A DNA stretch of 64,000 bases. It comes from Desulfotomaculum nigrificans DSM 574 (GTDB lineage Bacteria; Bacillota; Desulfotomaculia; Desulfotomaculales; Desulfotomaculaceae). Every line of letters starts with the position of its first letter. The first letter of the stretch is position 1. The DNA lies in the NCBI RefSeq assembly GCF_000189755.2, contig NZ_KI912183.1, positions 2,988,788-3,052,787 of the forward strand. Direction: 5' to 3'. Both the position numbers and the translations under genes were made by a program. The notes beneath the pieces are model-generated. The model saw nothing but the letters and a program-made list of their open reading frames with translations, was not told where the DNA came from and made no database searches. This document shows positions 1 to 9,772 of this stretch, one piece after another.

Positions 1-1
1 T

Positions 2-1033
2 AAAATTGATATTGTTCAGGGTGAACCCGGTAAACCCCTCATCTTTAAAGCTACCGTAGAGGTTAAACCGGAAGTTACCCTGGGTGAATATAAAGGTTTG
101 GAAGTTAAGCGTCCTTCCACCGAAGTTACTGAAGAAGATGTAAACAAAGAACTGGAGCGTCTGCAAAATCGTCACGCCCGACTGATCACTGTGGAAGACG
201 GCGAAGTACAAAACGGCGACACCGCCATCATTGATTTCACCGGTTATGTTGACGGCGAGGCCTTTGAGGGAGGTACCGCCGAGAATTATTCCCTGACTAT
301 TGGCTCCGGCACCTTTATTCCCGGCTTTGAAGAGCAGCTGGTAGGGGTTAAAGTGGGCGAGGAAAAGGATGTTAATGTAACCTTCCCGGAAGATTACCAT
401 GCCGAAAACCTGGCCGGTAAGCCAGCTACCTTTAAAGTAAAAGTTAAGGAATTAAAGCGTAAAGAACTGGCTCCCCTGGATGACGAGTTTGCAAAAGACG
501 TCAGTGAATTTGATACCCTTGAGGAATTAAAAAATGATATCAGGAATAAGTTAAAGCAAACTGCTGAGGAGCAGGCCAAAGCTGCCGTAGAAAACGGTGC
601 TGTAGATGCTGCTGTGGCCAATGCCACGGTGGAAATTCCGGAGGTTATGGTTGAGCAAAAGGTTGACCAAATGCTAAATAATGTAAACCAGCGGTTAATG
701 CAGCAGGGCATTAACTTAGATCAATATTTCCAATACACCAACTCCAGTGTAGATGAAATGCGCCAGCGCATGAAACCGGATGCTGAAAAAACAGTTCGTA
801 ACGAATTAGTTCTTGATGCCATTGCCAAGGCTGAAAAAATTGAGGCCAGCGAAGAGGAAATCAACGAAGAACTGAAAAAAATCGCCGAGTATGTCCGGCA
901 GGATGTGGAAATTGTTCGTAAAACACTGGAATTACAAGGTGAAATGGGGCATATCATTCAAGATATAGTCCGCCGTAAAACTGTTTCCTTCCTTGCTGAA
1001 AATGCTAAGGTGATCGAAGACACAACTGAATAA
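2..1033 (+). CDS. tig: Trigger factor, 5' end outside the window
   Basis: Ribosome-associated chaperone and peptidyl-prolyl isomerase that meets nascent chains at the exit tunnel. The reading frame is open from base 2, so the gene starts upstream of the window; 343 residues are visible against a usual length near 430, so roughly 85-90 N-terminal residues of the ribosome-binding domain are missing. The visible part holds the FKBP-type PPIase domain (GDTAIIDFTGYVDG and GTFIPGFEEQLVG) followed by the helical C-terminal chaperone domain. A TTG at 98 opens a shorter frame but lies inside the conserved protein and is not the start. It sits 64 bp before clpP in the classical tig-clpP-clpX order. Identification is firm. 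Confidence 0.95.
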   Translation, partial: KIDIVQGEPGKPLIFKATVEVKPEVTLGEYKGLEVKRPSTEVTEEDVNKELERLQNRHARLITVEDGEVQNGDTAIIDFTGYVDGEAFEGGTAENYSLTIGSGTFIPGFEEQLVGVKVGEEKDVNVTFPEDYHAENLAGKPATFKVKVKELKRKELAPLDDEFAKDVSEFDTLEELKNDIRNKLKQTAEEQAKAAVENGAVDAAVANATVEIPEVMVEQKVDQMLNNVNQRLMQQGINLDQYFQYTNSSVDEMRQRMKPDAEKTVRNELVLDAIAKAEKIEASEEEINEELKKIAEYVRQDVEIVRKTLELQGEMGHIIQDIVRRKTVSFLAENAKVIEDTTE

Positions 1034-1097
1034 CATTGGGAATATGGTAGTATAGTAAGCCTAAAAGTTTTTACTTTTATTCCAAGGAGGCGGTATC

Positions 1098-1685
1098 ATG
1101 TCAGCATTAGTACCAATTGTTGTGGAGCAGACCAACAGAGGCGAGCGGGCGTACGATATTTATTCCAGATTGTTAAAGGACCGGATCATTTTTATTGGGG
1201 GGCCCATTGACGATCACATTGCCAATCTGGTCATTGCCCAGTTTTTATTCCTGGAGGCAGAAGACCCCGAAAAGGATATCCATCTTTACATTAACTCACC
1301 TGGTGGTGTCGTCACCGCTGGTTTAGCCATTTACGATACCATGCAGTACATAAAACCTGCAGTTTCTACCATTTGCTTAGGGCAAGCTGCCAGTATGGGT
1401 TCTTTTCTACTGGCTGCGGGAGCTAAAGGAAAACGTTATGCCCTTCCCCAGGCCCGGATTATGATTCACCAGCCCCTGGGCGGTGTGCAAGGTCAGGCCA
1501 CGGACATTGATATTCACGCCAGGGAAATTTTGCGCATGAGAGAAATTTTAAATGAGAGACTATCTCACCACACTGGCCAGCCCTTGGAAAAAATAGCTCG
1601 GGACACCGAGCGGGACTTCTTCATGTCAGCGGAGGAGGCTAAGAAATATGGCATCATTGATGAGGTGATGCCATATCGGAAGTAA
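1098..1685 (+). CDS. clpP: ATP-dependent Clp protease proteolytic subunit
   Basis: Serine peptidase that forms the tetradecameric barrel of ClpXP and degrades substrates unfolded by ClpX. The 195-residue length is normal. The catalytic triad is visible as Ser99 in GQAASMGSF, His124 in IMIHQPLGG and Asp173 in the ERDFFMS segment. The ATG follows a strong AAGGAGG site (1084-1090). The gene lies between tig and clpX, with 19 bp to clpX, so clpP and clpX are very likely cotranscribed. No CtsR-type operator was seen upstream. Confidence 0.98.
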   Translation: MSALVPIVVEQTNRGERAYDIYSRLLKDRIIFIGGPIDDHIANLVIAQFLFLEAEDPEKDIHLYINSPGGVVTAGLAIYDTMQYIKPAVSTICLGQAASMGSFLLAAGAKGKRYALPQARIMIHQPLGGVQGQATDIDIHAREILRMREILNERLSHHTGQPLEKIARDTERDFFMSAEEAKKYGIIDEVMPYRK

Positions 1686-1704
1686 AGATAAAAGAGGTGA
1701 AAAT

Positions 1705-2955
1705 ATGTTTAACGAGAAAGGCCAGCTAAAGTGCTCTTTTTGCGGTAAGCTACAGGACCAGGTGAAAAAGCTTGTAGCGGGACCCGGGGTATATATCTGC
1801 GATGAGTGCATTGAGTTGTGCAATGAAATCATCGAAGAAGAGCTAAATGATGACCTTAGCTTGGACATGGGCGATTTACCCAAGCCCAAAGAAATTAAAG
1901 CAATTTTAGATCAGTACGTGATTGGTCAGGAGTCAGCCAAAAAGCAGCTGGCTGTGGCGGTATATAACCACTACAAGCGTATTAATTTGGGCGGCAAAGT
2001 TGAAGATGTTGAGCTGTCCAAGAGTAACATTATCATGCTTGGTCCTACGGGCTCCGGTAAAACATTACTGGCCCAAACGCTGGCTCGCTTGTTAAACGTA
2101 CCCTTTGCCATTGCAGATGCCACCTCTTTGACGGAAGCTGGATATGTGGGTGAAGATGTTGAAAATATCCTCTTAAAATTAATTCAAGCCGCTGATTATG
2201 ATGTGGAAAAAGCAGAAAAGGGCATCGTTTATATCGACGAGATTGATAAAATTGCCCGCAAGTCGGAGAACCCCTCCATTACCCGGGACGTATCCGGAGA
2301 GGGAGTACAGCAGGCTTTGTTGAAGATACTGGAAGGAACCATTGCCAGTGTGCCGCCCCAGGGTGGCCGCAAGCACCCCCATCAAGAATTTATCCAGCTG
2401 GATACCACCAATATCCTGTTCATTTGCGGTGGTGCCTTTGACGGGATTGAAAAGATTATTCAAAACCGTACCGGCAAAAAGACCATGGGCTTTGGGGCAG
2501 AAATCCAGTCTAAAAGGGAACAAAAAATCGGTGAAATTCTGGCCCAGATTTTACCCGAGGATTTACTTAAGTTTGGTTTAATCCCCGAGTTTGTGGGCCG
2601 CCTGCCGGTCATTGTTACGCTGGATGCCCTGGATGAGGGTGCCCTGGTGCGTATCCTCACCGAACCCAAAAACGCTCTGACCAAACAATATGAAAAGCTC
2701 TTTGAACTGGACGGCGTCAGCCTGGAAATTCAACCGGATGCTTTAAGAGAAGTGGCTAAGGAAGCCCTCAAACGTAAAACCGGGGCCCGTGGTCTCCGGG
2801 CTATTATGGAAGAGGTTATGCTAAATATCATGTATGACATTCCTTCCCGTGAAGACATTTCCAAGGTGGTTATCACCAGAGATGCCATCCTAAAAAAGGG
2901 TGAGCCGCTGCTTATAACAGTGGACCACAAAAAGAAAAAAGAGGAAAGCGCGTAA
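1705..2955 (+). CDS. clpX: Clp protease ATP-binding subunit ClpX
   Basis: AAA+ unfoldase that recognises substrates and threads them into ClpP. Its 416 residues match the family. An N-terminal zinc-binding domain has C10-x2-C13 and C32-x2-C35; Walker A GPTGSGKT is at 113-120 and Walker B ends in DEID near 178-181. The ClpP-docking loop appears as MGFG in [10 protein letters not shown], a conservative variant of the usual IGF tripeptide. It is last in the tig-clpP-clpX group and is followed by a strong intrinsic terminator. Confidence 0.98.
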   Translation: MFNEKGQLKCSFCGKLQDQVKKLVAGPGVYICDECIELCNEIIEEELNDDLSLDMGDLPKPKEIKAILDQYVIGQESAKKQLAVAVYNHYKRINLGGKVEDVELSKSNIIMLGPTGSGKTLLAQTLARLLNVPFAIADATSLTEAGYVGEDVENILLKLIQAADYDVEKAEKGIVYIDEIDKIARKSENPSITRDVSGEGVQQALLKILEGTIASVPPQGGRKHPHQEFIQLDTTNILFICGGAFDGIEKIIQNRTGKKTMGFGAEIQSKREQKIGEILAQILPEDLLKFGLIPEFVGRLPVIVTLDALDEGALVRILTEPKNALTKQYEKLFELDGVSLEIQPDALREVAKEALKRKTGARGLRAIMEEVMLNIMYDIPSREDISKVVITRDAILKKGEPLLITVDHKKKKEESA

Positions 2956-2968
2956 GCTGACAGGTCAA

Positions 2969-2997
2969 AACACGGAGTCTTTGGACTCCGTGTTTTT
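2969..2997 (+). terminator. Intrinsic terminator after clpX
   Basis: Perfect 11-bp stem AACACGGAGTC / GACTCCGTGTT with a TTTG loop, running into a T tract. It begins 13 bp after the clpX stop codon and ends the tig-clp transcription unit. Confidence 0.9.
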
Positions 2998-3004
2998 GCT
3001 TTCG

Positions 3005-3245
3005 GGTCAGCTGTTAGCCGTTAGACTAATACTGCATTTCCTGGGGTCCTGTCGTTAGACTAATACTGCATTTCTTTGTGGTCCTGTCTTAGTACCTTGA
3101 GTATTTTCTGGGGTCTTAGCATACACTGACCAGAAAGAAATGCCTAGATACTAACAACAGGACCAAAAAGAAATACCTATAAGACTAACTACAGGACCGA
3201 AAAGGAATACCCATAAGCCCAGACTGAACCCCAAAGAAATGCCCC
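3005..3245. repeat. Palindromic intergenic repeat, copy A
   Basis: No gene is seen here. The left arm contains a 22-bp direct repeat (3019-3040 and 3053-3074, including TTAGACTAATACTGCATTTC) at a 34-bp period, joined to GGTCCTGT motifs. The right arm holds the same unit inverted: CAGGACCAAAAAGAAATACC at 3158 and CAGGACCGAAAAGGAATACC at 3192, again 34 bp apart, with a weaker third copy to 3245. The arms can pair into a long imperfect hairpin. The same unit recurs near 39.4-39.7 kb and 41.0-41.3 kb. A transcript reaching lonB would carry it, but clpX transcription probably stops before it. Confidence 0.75.
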
Positions 3246-3314
3246 ATAACGACTAAAATTCTCTTATATTTGCAATAATACAAAGAGAAGTTTGGCCAAA
3301 AGGAGGCATTACGG

Positions 3315-5030
3315 ATGGGGGAACTTACCAGTTTGGGCGGGTTTCTCACCTTTATACAGGTATTCTTTGCTGTTGTTATCGGACTTTACTTTTGGAATTT
3401 GCTCAAGGCCCAGCAGGGCAATAAATCTGCGGTGGAGAAAGAATCCCGCAAGGAAATGGAAAAACTACAGCGGCTCAGGGCTATTTCTTTGACGGAACCG
3501 CTGGCGGAGAGAACCCGGCCGAAAAATTTTGATGAAATTATCGGTCAGGAAGAGGGGCTACGCTCTCTGCGGGCAGCTTTATGCGGTCCTAACCCGCAGC
3601 ACGTTTTAATATATGGCCCCCCGGGGGTAGGCAAAACTGCTGCCGCCCGGTTGGTGCTGGAGGAGGCCAAAAAATCACCCAGTTCACCCTTTAAGGAAAA
3701 AGCCAAGTTTATTGAACTGGATGCCACCACCGCCCGCTTTGATGAGCGGGGTATTGCTGACCCCCTGATTGGTTCGGTGCATGACCCCATTTACCAGGGA
3801 GCCGGGCCAATGGGTATGGCCGGCATTCCGCAGCCTAAGCCAGGGGCGGTGACCAAAGCCCACGGGGGTATACTGTTCATTGATGAGATTGGAGAACTGC
3901 ACCCCATTCAGATGAATAAACTGTTAAAGGTACTGGAAGACCGCAAGGTGTTCCTGGAGAGTGCTTACTACAGTTCCGAAGATACCAACATTCCTAGCCA
4001 TATTCACGATATCTTCCAAAACGGCTTACCGGCGGATTTCCGTTTAGTGGGGGCCACCACCAGAACGCCGGAAGAAATTCCTCCGGCCATTCGCTCCCGC
4101 TGTCTGGAAATTTATTTTCGGTCCCTGTTGCCGGATGAAATTGAAAAAATTGCCGCCAATGCTTCGGAAAAGATTGGCCTGCCGTTGGAAAGAGGGGCTT
4201 TAGACGTGATTAAACGTTATGCCACCAACGGCCGGGAGGCCGTGAACATAATTCAAATTGCCGGTGGTATTGCCTTAACCGAAGGGCGTCAGGAAATTAA
4301 GGTAAAAGATGTTGAATGGGTGGTACATAGCGGCCAATATAGTCCACGGCCAGAACGTAAGATTAATTCTCAGCCCCAGGTGGGGGTGGTCAACGGTTTA
4401 GCCGTTTATGGCCCCAATATGGGTATCTTGTCTGAAGTGGAAGCCACAGTTATTCCCACCGCTGCCGGCAGCGGACGGATTACCGTCACCGGCGTGGTGG
4501 AAGAAGAAGAACTCGGCGGCGGCGGCAAAAGGGTCCGCCGCAAGAGCATGGCCCGCAGTTCGGTGGAAAATGTGTTGACGGTACTGCGCCGGGTGATGGA
4601 AGTGGATCCCCGGAACTATGACATCCATGTCAACTTCCTGGGCAGCGGTCTGGTGGATGGCCCTTCTGCCGGGGTCACCATTGCCACCGCGGTGTATTCG
4701 GCCATTAAGGGCATCCCGGTGGACAACACCGTGGCCATGACCGGAGAAATTTCCATCCGGGGTCTGGTTAAGCCCGTGGGCGGCGTGGTGGCCAAAGTGG
4801 AGGCAGCCCGCCAGGCAGGGGTTAAAAAGGTGTTTATACCCAAGGAGAATTACCAGGAAATATTTAAAGATATGGAAGGCATTAACGTGGTGCCGGTGGA
4901 GTACCTGTCTGAGGTGATTAAAGGGGCCCTGCTGGAAATGCCGGAAACCGAGGTACAGTGGGAACCCATGCCCGCCACCATGGACATTCCGGCTGCCGCC
5001 TTCTTATCCCAAAAGGCTTCCAAAACCTGA
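3315..5030 (+). CDS. lonB: Sporulation-type Lon-like protease LonB
   Basis: Membrane-anchored ATP-dependent serine protease of the LonB family, associated with the forespore in Bacillus. The 571 residues are close to the B. subtilis length. An N-terminal transmembrane segment spans about 10-30, Walker A GPPGVGKT is at 101-108, and the C-terminal Lon domain carries the Ser-Lys dyad in DGPSAGVTIA (Ser) and PVGGVVAKVEAA (Lys). The start follows AAAAGGAGG at about 3299-3307. It precedes lon, an arrangement common in endospore formers. No clear sigma-F promoter could be read upstream; the palindromic repeat lies in that space. Confidence 0.95.
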   Translation: MGELTSLGGFLTFIQVFFAVVIGLYFWNLLKAQQGNKSAVEKESRKEMEKLQRLRAISLTEPLAERTRPKNFDEIIGQEEGLRSLRAALCGPNPQHVLIYGPPGVGKTAAARLVLEEAKKSPSSPFKEKAKFIELDATTARFDERGIADPLIGSVHDPIYQGAGPMGMAGIPQPKPGAVTKAHGGILFIDEIGELHPIQMNKLLKVLEDRKVFLESAYYSSEDTNIPSHIHDIFQNGLPADFRLVGATTRTPEEIPPAIRSRCLEIYFRSLLPDEIEKIAANASEKIGLPLERGALDVIKRYATNGREAVNIIQIAGGIALTEGRQEIKVKDVEWVVHSGQYSPRPERKINSQPQVGVVNGLAVYGPNMGILSEVEATVIPTAAGSGRITVTGVVEEEELGGGGKRVRRKSMARSSVENVLTVLRRVMEVDPRNYDIHVNFLGSGLVDGPSAGVTIATAVYSAIKGIPVDNTVAMTGEISIRGLVKPVGGVVAKVEAARQAGVKKVFIPKENYQEIFKDMEGINVVPVEYLSEVIKGALLEMPETEVQWEPMPATMDIPAAAFLSQKASKT

Positions 5031-5108
5031 TAAATGAAAAAATATATGTGAAAGGTGAAAAAACCTGTCAGGGAGAATATGCTTCAATAATTGTGTGCAG
5101 GCTTCCCC

Positions 5109-5132
5109 AACCCAGCTATTGCTGGGTTTTTT
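5109..5132 (+). terminator. Intrinsic terminator after lonB
   Basis: Perfect 8-bp stem AACCCAGC / GCTGGGTT with a TATT loop and a T6 tract. It lies about 80 bp after the lonB stop and separates lonB from lon. Confidence 0.88.
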
Positions 5133-5245
5133 CCGTTATTGGTAATTATTGTTGTGGCAGGCTCTTAAACTTTTATGGTATCATTACTGTATTCTGATTC
5201 ACTAGTTAACTGGCTACTGCTTAAAATACTAAAGGAGGTGCGGCA

Positions 5246-7678
5246 GTGAATTCCGAAATCAAATCTTTACCTTTACTCCCTTTACGGGGTATCCTGGTTT
5301 TCCCCTATATGGTGATTCATCTGGATGTGGGAAGGGAGAAATCCGTCCAAGCCATTGAAGAGGCGATGGTTGAGGATAAAATAATTTTCCTGGCTACCCA
5401 AAAGGAAGCACAGACCGACGAACCGGATGTAGATGATATTTATCAAGTGGGCACGGTGGCTGAGGTTAAACAACTGTTAAAGTTGCCCGGTGGCACCATT
5501 AGGGTGTTGGTGGAAGGCATTGCCCGGGCCAAAATATTAAAATACCAGTCAACTGATCCCTATTTCCGGGTGGAAATCGAACAGTATGCCGAGTCAAATG
5601 AGAAGAATGCTGAAATAGAAGCCTTGATGCGCAGTCTGGTGTACCAGTTTGAACAATATGTTAAACTGTCCAAACGCATTCCACCGGAAACCGTAGTGTC
5701 GGTGGTGAACCTGGAAGAACCCGGCCGTTTGGCTGATATTATTGCTTCCCACCTGGCCCTGCGCATCGAAGATAAACAAAAGGTTTTAGAGGCCGTTGAT
5801 ATTGTGGCCCGCCTGGAGAAGCTCTGCGCTATTGTGGCCAAGGAATTGGAAATCGTGGAGCTGGAGCGCAAAATTAACATCCGGGTGCGCAAGCAAATGG
5901 AAAAATCCCAAAAGGAATACTACCTGCGGGAGCAAATGAAGGCCATCCAGAAGGAACTGGGCGAAAAGGATGAACGGGCTGCCGAGTGTGAAGAACTACG
6001 GGAAAAAATTGCCCGTATTAAACTGCCCAAGGAAGTGGAAGAAAAGGCCCTGAAAGAGGTTGACCGGTTGGAGAAGATGCCTCCTATGGCCGCCGAAGCA
6101 ACCGTTGTCCGCAACTACCTGGATTGGTTGTTAAGCCTGCCCTGGAGCAAGAGTACCAGGGACCGGCTGGATATTAAAGCTGCCGAACAGATTTTAGATC
6201 AGGATCACTATGGATTAAAAGTGCCCAAGGAAAGAATTATTGAATATCTGGCTATCCGTAAGCTGGCCAAGAAAATGAAAGGCCCCATCCTGTGCCTGGT
6301 GGGACCGCCGGGGGTAGGTAAAACATCCCTGGGACGTTCCATTGCCCGGGCCCTGGAGCGCAAGTTTATCCGTATCTCCCTGGGTGGCGTGCGGGATGAA
6401 GCGGAAATTCGCGGCCACCGGCGTACCTATGTGGGGGCCATGCCCGGTCGGGTGATCCAGGGCATGCGCCAGGCCGGTTCTAAGAACCCGGTCTTCCTGC
6501 TGGATGAAATCGATAAGATGGCCAGTGACTTCCGTGGTGATCCGGCCGCAGCCCTGTTAGAAGTACTGGACCCAGAACAGAACAGCACCTTTAGCGATCA
6601 CTACATTGAGTCACCCTTTGATTTATCCAACGTAATGTTTATTACCACTGCCAATAATATGTGGAATATTCCCCGGCCGCTGTTGGACCGGATGGAAGTA
6701 ATTCAAATATCTGGGTATACTGAAGAAGAGAAACTGGAAATTGCCAAACGACACCTGCTGCCCAAGCAAATTAAGGAGCACGGCCTCACCGAGGAAATGC
6801 TCACGGTTTCTGAAAACACCATCCTTAAGGTGATCAGAGAGTACACCCGGGAATCTGGTGTGCGTAACCTGGAACGCAATCTAGCCTCCCTGTGCCGAAA
6901 GGCAGCCAAGAAGATTGTGGTCGGCGAAGCGGCAAAGGTGAAGATCACCACGCAGAACCTGGAACAGTTTCTGGGTATCCCCAAATACCGCTACGGTGTA
7001 GCCGAGCAAAATGATGAAGTGGGCATCGTTACCGGGATGGCCTGGACTGAAGTGGGTGGTGACACCCTGGTGATTGAGGTCACCACCTATAAAGGCAACG
7101 GCCGCCTGACCCTTACCGGTAAACTGGGGGATGTGATGAAGGAATCTGCCCAGGCGGGCTACAGCTACGTGCGCAGCCGGGCCGGCGAGCTGGGCATTGA
7201 TGAGGAACTGTTTGAAAAATGGGATATGCACATTCACATTCCCGAAGGTGCCATTCCCAAAGACGGACCCTCAGCCGGTATTACGATGGCCACTGCCATG
7301 GCTTCGGTGCTGACTGGCCGTAAGGTCCGCCACGATGTGGCCATGACCGGTGAAATTACCCTGCGGGGCCGGGTACTGCCCGTTGGTGGTATTAAAGAAA
7401 AGGTGATGGCCGCTCACCGGGCCGGTATTAAGGTAATCATCCTGCCCAGAGATAATCAAAAGGACCTGGAAGATATTCCTGCCAACATTAAAAAGCAGTT
7501 GCAGTTTAAACCGGTGGATCATATGGATCAAGTGTTGGAAATCGCGCTGCTGGAGAAGGAGGAAGTTGCTGCCATTGTATCAACTCCGGAAGCAGCAGCC
7601 ACCCTGGAGAACCCTCATTTCACTCCGGTGGAGCACCAGGAGGTTCAAGAACAAGGAGGAACCCAGTTACCATCGTGA
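5246..7678 (+). CDS. lon: ATP-dependent protease Lon
   Basis: Cytosolic hexameric protease that degrades misfolded and selected regulatory proteins. The 810 residues match bacterial LonA: an N-terminal substrate-binding domain, a coiled-coil region near 190-290, AAA+ Walker A GPPGVGKT with DEIDK, and a C-terminal peptidase domain with catalytic Ser in [12 protein letters not shown] and Lys in [13 protein letters not shown]. The GTG start sits behind AAAGGAGGTG. The C-terminus (about 35 residues after the peptidase domain, rich in Glu and Gln) extends beyond the core fold. It overlaps ysxC by four bases (GTGA), so the two are translationally coupled. Confidence 0.97.
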   Translation: MNSEIKSLPLLPLRGILVFPYMVIHLDVGREKSVQAIEEAMVEDKIIFLATQKEAQTDEPDVDDIYQVGTVAEVKQLLKLPGGTIRVLVEGIARAKILKYQSTDPYFRVEIEQYAESNEKNAEIEALMRSLVYQFEQYVKLSKRIPPETVVSVVNLEEPGRLADIIASHLALRIEDKQKVLEAVDIVARLEKLCAIVAKELEIVELERKINIRVRKQMEKSQKEYYLREQMKAIQKELGEKDERAAECEELREKIARIKLPKEVEEKALKEVDRLEKMPPMAAEATVVRNYLDWLLSLPWSKSTRDRLDIKAAEQILDQDHYGLKVPKERIIEYLAIRKLAKKMKGPILCLVGPPGVGKTSLGRSIARALERKFIRISLGGVRDEAEIRGHRRTYVGAMPGRVIQGMRQAGSKNPVFLLDEIDKMASDFRGDPAAALLEVLDPEQNSTFSDHYIESPFDLSNVMFITTANNMWNIPRPLLDRMEVIQISGYTEEEKLEIAKRHLLPKQIKEHGLTEEMLTVSENTILKVIREYTRESGVRNLERNLASLCRKAAKKIVVGEAAKVKITTQNLEQFLGIPKYRYGVAEQNDEVGIVTGMAWTEVGGDTLVIEVTTYKGNGRLTLTGKLGDVMKESAQAGYSYVRSRAGELGIDEELFEKWDMHIHIPEGAIPKDGPSAGITMATAMASVLTGRKVRHDVAMTGEITLRGRVLPVGGIKEKVMAAHRAGIKVIILPRDNQKDLEDIPANIKKQLQFKPVDHMDQVLEIALLEKEEVAAIVSTPEAAATLENPHFTPVEHQEVQEQGGTQLPS

Positions 7679-8268
7679 AAATAGTTACCGCAGAATTTGT
7701 CACCAGTGCCGTCAACCCCGGGGGTTATCCTCCGGAGGATTTACCGGAAGTGGCCTTTGTCGGCCGCTCCAATGTAGGTAAGTCATCTTTAATCAATAAA
7801 TTGGTCAACCGCCGGGGGCTGGCGAAGACCAGCAGTACGCCCGGCCGTACCCAGCTAATTAACTTTTTTAAAGTAAACAACCGGTTCTTACTGGTGGACC
7901 TTCCCGGCTACGGTTTTGCCAAAGTACCGGAAACAGTCCGGGCTAAGTGGGGCCAAATGATCGAAGGTTACCTAAAGAACAGGGAATCATTAAAGGGCGT
8001 GTTCCAATTGGTGGATTGCCGCCATACCCCCACCGTCCAGGACCGGCAAATGTATGAATGGCTGCTGCACTACCAGGTGCCCACCGTGGTGGTGGCCACC
8101 AAAGTGGATAAGCTGTCCAACAACCAGTGGGCTAAACAGCAGGCAGTGATTAAAAAAACCCTTTCCCTGGCACCGGAGCACCTGTTAATTGCCTTCTCGG
8201 CAGAAACCGGCCGGGGCCGGGACGAGTTGCTGCAAGTGATCAGCCATTGGGTATTTACCGCCGATTAA
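7675..8268 (+). CDS. ysxC: Ribosome biogenesis GTPase YsxC/EngB
   Basis: Essential TRAFAC-class GTPase needed for 50S subunit maturation. At 197 residues it has the normal size. G1 is [10 protein letters not shown]3 is DLPGYG and G4 is TKVDK. The GTG start overlaps the lon stop codon as GTGA, and AAGGAGG lies just upstream inside lon. The lon-ysxC pairing is conserved across Firmicutes. The stop codon lies inside the stem of the following terminator. Confidence 0.96.
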   Translation: MKIVTAEFVTSAVNPGGYPPEDLPEVAFVGRSNVGKSSLINKLVNRRGLAKTSSTPGRTQLINFFKVNNRFLLVDLPGYGFAKVPETVRAKWGQMIEGYLKNRESLKGVFQLVDCRHTPTVQDRQMYEWLLHYQVPTVVVATKVDKLSNNQWAKQQAVIKKTLSLAPEHLLIAFSAETGRGRDELLQVISHWVFTAD

Positions 8269-8283
8269 TAAGGCGGTTTTTTT
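8257..8283 (+). terminator. Intrinsic terminator overlapping the ysxC stop
   Basis: Stem ACCGCC / GGCGGT separated by about nine bases that include the stop codon, followed by seven T. It ends the lon-ysxC unit. Confidence 0.8.
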
Positions 8284-8627
8284 ATGCCCATATACTTTTT
8301 CAACATAGGCTTTTATAGCAGTAACTAAGGTCACAAAAATTATCTTTAGCATTAGTTTTAAGAAAAAACTGAATAATTGAAAAGTGTAGTAAGCCTTGCG
8401 GCCTATGGTGACACGATTTTGTTTAAATGTTTTTTGCTCCGGCATGCATAAATGGCAGTATAAGAGTAAGAATAAATATTCAGCAAAGGCGATACGAAAC
8501 TTTTAGACCGGATACATTATCGCTGCTGTTCTCTGTAAAGGCGGTTTTCTAAAATTCGCTGGATATTCGCAGCCGGCATAATGGTGGCTGAAGAAAATCC
8601 AGGTTAGGCTCAGGGGAAGTGGAACCA
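8284..8627. other. Intergenic region before the first ger operon
   Basis: About 340 bp without a supported gene. Both strands hold only short frames lacking ribosome-binding sites. It should contain the promoter of the downstream germination operon, expected to be sigma-G type in endospore formers, but no pair of elements with correct spacing was convincing. Confidence 0.5.
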
Positions 8628-9731
8628 ATGCGGGAGGAAGGAAAAATTTCGGCCTATCAGGCTATGGTTTATCAAGTGAGCATTGTTTTGGCTACAGCCA
8701 TCTTATTCGTCCCGACTATTACAACAAGGCATGCAAAGCAGGATGCCTGGCTGTCCGTAATCATGGCCTGTATTTTTGGCTGTCTTCAGGTTTGTACAGC
8801 CGTCAGCCTGTCCCGGCGCTTCCCGAATGCATCGGTTGTGCAGTATACACCACTAATTCTCGGTAAGGTGCCGGGCAAGGTGGTGGGATTTGTTTATCTC
8901 TTCTATTTCTTCTACGTTGGTTATTTCATATTGCAAGAATTTGCCGCCCTGATGTGTTCCTCCTATATGCTGCGAACGCCTTCTATTGTTTTTATGCTTG
9001 TTCTTTCTCTGCTTGCTGCTTATGCGGCTTATGGCGGGCTTGAGGTGATCTGCCGGACGAGCTCTATTGTTTTGACGGTTGTAATGGCAACGCTGGTATT
9101 AATAGCTGCCTTAATTATCAAAGATATTAAAATATGGCGCTTCTTACCTGTTCTGGAGAACGGGTTCGGCCCAATGTTGCTGGGAGCAATTTCACCCGGC
9201 GGATGGTTTGGGGAAACCGCCGTGATCCTGATGCTCTACCCATTTATAAATAATAAAGAAAAAGTGGTTAAGACCAGCTTCCTGGCCATTCTAATCCTTT
9301 TTATAACCATGGAGGTGGTAGTTACCGGAGCAATTGGACTACTCGGCCCGACGGAAACAGCCTCTTTTCTTTTCCCCACCTTCAATATGGCCCGTCGGAT
9401 TAAATTAGAGGCGCTACCGTTTTTGGAACGGCTGGATGCTCTTTTCATGATGGTCTGGGTGGCGGCTATGCTGATTAAGTTAACCACTTTCTTTTTCGCC
9501 GGGGTGCTTGCCCTGTCGCAGTGGCTCAACGTCAAAGACTATCGCCCGTTAATCTTACCCTCCATGGCCATAATGGTAGCGCTGGCGGTACAGGCCTGGA
9601 AAAATATTACCGAGTTATTTACTTTTTCCAGAGAAGTATTCCCCTTAACTATTATTTTTGTCAATTTTATAATCACCTTTTTTCTTTTAATCATCGCCGG
9701 TTTTCGCAATATTTCCACCAGGAATACATGA
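8628..9731 (+). CDS. Spore germination permease-like subunit, GerB family (first receptor)
   Basis: B subunit of a germinant receptor, a polytopic inner spore-membrane protein related to amino-acid transporters and thought to bind germinant. The 367 residues carry about ten hydrophobic segments and the family N-terminus ISAYQAMVYQ followed by a first membrane helix. ATG at 8628 is preferred because AGGGG (8612-8616) is well spaced for it; a GTG at 8619 abuts that site too closely. It is first in a gerB-gerA-gerC-small protein operon and its stop overlaps a candidate ATG of the next gene. The germinant cannot be inferred. Confidence 0.88.
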   Translation: MREEGKISAYQAMVYQVSIVLATAILFVPTITTRHAKQDAWLSVIMACIFGCLQVCTAVSLSRRFPNASVVQYTPLILGKVPGKVVGFVYLFYFFYVGYFILQEFAALMCSSYMLRTPSIVFMLVLSLLAAYAAYGGLEVICRTSSIVLTVVMATLVLIAALIIKDIKIWRFLPVLENGFGPMLLGAISPGGWFGETAVILMLYPFINNKEKVVKTSFLAILILFITMEVVVTGAIGLLGPTETASFLFPTFNMARRIKLEALPFLERLDALFMMVWVAAMLIKLTTFFFAGVLALSQWLNVKDYRPLILPSMAIMVALAVQAWKNITELFTFSREVFPLTIIFVNFIITFFLLIIAGFRNISTRNT

Positions 9732-9772
9732 CTATTACTTGCGGCGCTATAAAAAAGGAAGGTGTTCTTTCT

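Noticed and set aside
1626..1889. Minus-strand frames opposite clpP, clpX, lon, valS and others
   Set aside because: They are shadows of well-supported plus-strand genes with no start signals of their own.
3005..3245. 34-bp repeats considered as a CRISPR array
   Set aside because: The segments between the cores are themselves conserved and the arms are inverted; there are no variable spacers.
8500..8627. Sigma-G promoter for the first ger operon
   Set aside because: Candidate GATA and CATTAT elements occur, but spacing (20 bp) and the last -10 bases do not fit.
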